A stretch of DNA of 64,000 nt from Martelella endophytica (GTDB lineage Bacteria; Pseudomonadota; Alphaproteobacteria; Rhizobiales; Rhizobiaceae): assembly GCF_000960975.1 (NCBI RefSeq), contig NZ_CP010803.1, forward strand, positions 2,506,404 to 2,570,403, read 5' to 3'. The stretch's first letter is position 1; every line of letters begins with the position of its first letter. The notes beneath the pieces are model-generated. The model searched no databases. It had not been told where the DNA came from and saw only the letters and a list, made by a program, of their open reading frames with translations. This document shows positions 63,059 to 64,000 of this stretch, piece after piece. The position numbers and the translations under genes are program-made.

Positions 63059-64000
63059 ATGCTTGTTGTGGAAACAATTGCGAAGATACGCCGGCTTGCC
63101 CTGACGCAAGGCATGCCGATCAAAGCGATCTGCCGGGAATTGGGCATTTCGCGTAAAGTGGTACGGAAGGTTCTGCGCGGTGGTGAGACAGCGTTCTCCT
63201 ATGAGCGCACGACGCAGCCTCGCCCGAAGCTTGGACCGTGGCAGGACCAGCTCGATGGAATACTGCTCGCCAATGATGCCAAGCCGTCGCGCGAACGGCT
63301 GACGCTCATCCGGATATATGAAGATCTGCGCGATCAAGGTTACGAAGGCGGCTACGATGCCGTCCGGCGTTATGCCCGCAAATGGTCTAAGGAGCGCGGT
63401 TCTGTTTCGACAGAAGCCTATGTGCCGCTCTATTACGCACCCGGTGAGGCCTACCAGTTCGACTGGAGCCACGAGATTGTCGTGCTGAACGGCGTGACGA
63501 CAACCATCAAGGTGGCGCATGTCCGGCTCTGCCACAGCCGGATGATGTATGTAAGGGCCTATCCGCGAGAGACACAGGAGATGGTCTTCGACGCCCATGA
63601 CCGGGCATTCGCCTTCTTCGGCGGGGCTTGTACGCGCGGGATCTATGACAACATGAAGACCGCGGTGGAGACGGTCTTTGTCGGCAAGGAAAGGCAATAC
63701 AACCGCCGTTTGTCTCACAGATGTGCAGTCATTTCCTTGTCGAGCCAGTGGCCTGTACGCCGGCGTCCGGCTGGGAGAAGGGACAGGTCGAGAACCAGGT
63801 TAACCTGGTCAGGGAGCGCTTCTTCACACCAAGACTACGCTTCAAGTCCTATGGGGAGCTGAACGGGTGGCTGCTGGACAAATGCATCAATTACGCCCGT
63901 GCCCACAAACATGTCGATCAGCCACAGCGCACGGTCTGGGACGTCTTCGAGGAAGAGCGATCCAATCTGATCGGATACCCGGGCAAGTTCGATGGCTTCC
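63059..64000 (+). pseudogene. IS21-family transposase IstA, frameshifted and truncated by the window end
   Basis: The first frame (MLVVETIAKIRRLALTQGMP onward) has an HTH (IKAICRELGISRKVVRKVLR) and the first two catalytic Asp regions (YQFDWSHEIVVL and GIYDNMKTAV). At about 63712-63720 the frame changes. The continuing frame from 63721 (MCSHFLVEPVACTPASGWEK, then GQVENQVNLVRERFF) holds the catalytic Glu. A net 2-bp insertion or 1-bp deletion explains it. The rest lies beyond 64000. DDE residues are split across two frames, so no active IstA is expected. Confidence 0.8.

Larger units (their letters stand above)
59629..64000. mobile_element. Integrated genetic element (genomic island) next to tRNA-Gln, right end outside the window
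   Basis: From the tRNA-Gln 3' end onward the content changes to integrase, MobC-like, relaxase-like and IS21 genes. Codon use and AT content are looser than in the neighbouring genes. No copy of the tRNA 3' end was seen elsewhere in the window, so the distal attachment site must lie further right. Both recombinase genes inside are frameshifted, so the element looks degenerate. Confidence 0.7.
62943..64000. mobile_element. IS21-family insertion sequence, left part
   Basis: The probable left terminus is TGTGATTAGG at 62943. Internal repeats AAGGACCCC (62961) and AAGGGACCCC (62994), each followed by AGGGG, look like IS21 multiple terminal repeats. istA starts at 63059; istB and the right end are outside the window. 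The exact end needs the right terminus and target duplication for proof. Confidence 0.75.

Overview
The window is a high-GC alphaproteobacterial chromosome segment, most likely from the Rhizobiales (Rhizobiaceae-like). The clues are a single groESL under a CIRCE element with a CTTGAC-N17-CTAAAT promoter, a short-form hisG with hisZ, an RpiR-type inositol regulator with a GGAA-N6-TTCC site, a DUF1127 protein, an SMC of about 1150 residues, and intergenic palindromes of the kind scattered through rhizobial genomes. No genus can be fixed from sequence reading alone.

Layout. 1-7.2 kb: start of rsmE, a Nudix hydrolase, a DUF1328 peptide, and a LysR regulator divergent from a glycolate oxidase operon (glcD-glcE-membrane protein-glcF), then an outer-membrane barrel. 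7.4-11 kb: two Tag-type DNA glycosylases flank a YeiH-type exporter and its divergent LysR regulator. 11-15 kb: hisS, a VOC protein, hisZ-hisG. 15-20 kb: GST, a DUF892 ferritin-like protein, an Omp25-like porin, and a MarR-FUSC efflux pair behind an inverted repeat. 20-26 kb: groESL with a duplicated 3' tail, a chromate transporter gene preceded by a possible 26-codon leader ORF, a HAD hydrolase and ribF.

26-36.6 kb is carbohydrate catabolism. A minus-strand operon encodes a cytoplasmic sulfatase followed by a CUT1 sugar ABC transporter (ATPase, two permeases, binding protein). It is divergent from a LacI repressor, with three near-identical 14-bp palindromes between them. An SDR dehydrogenase, a GH4 glycosidase and a divergent AraC regulator follow.

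36.8-48.8 kb is a myo-inositol locus. Uptake (CUT2 binding protein, permease, ATPase) runs directly into iolC (kinase fused to DUF2090), iolD, iolE, an 85-aa membrane protein and iolB, all on the minus strand. iolR lies just upstream, and iolG plus a second Gfo/Idh/MocA dehydrogenase are divergent. Together they cover inositol to inosose to diketone to 5-deoxyglucuronate to 2-deoxy-5-ketogluconate-6-P and its cleavage; the final semialdehyde dehydrogenase (iolA/mmsA) is not in the window.

48.9-59.4 kb: DsbA-like protein, smc, DUF1127 protein with a divergent LysR, an acid phosphatase, ppdK and a metallo-beta-lactamase-fold hydrolase.

59.5-64 kb: tRNA-Gln(UUG), and immediately after it a decaying integrated element: a tyrosine integrase split by a +1 frameshift, a structured non-coding stretch, a MobC-like protein, a relaxase-like ORF cut off by an IS21-family insertion, and an istA that is itself frameshifted and runs off the window end.

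No CRISPR array, rRNA or prophage structural gene was seen. The most interesting uncharacterised items are the chrA leader ORF, the sulfatase/ABC/LacI system with its triple operator, the hairpin-rich iolE-iolB junction, the repeat pair with swapped mini-hairpins, and the groL tail duplication.
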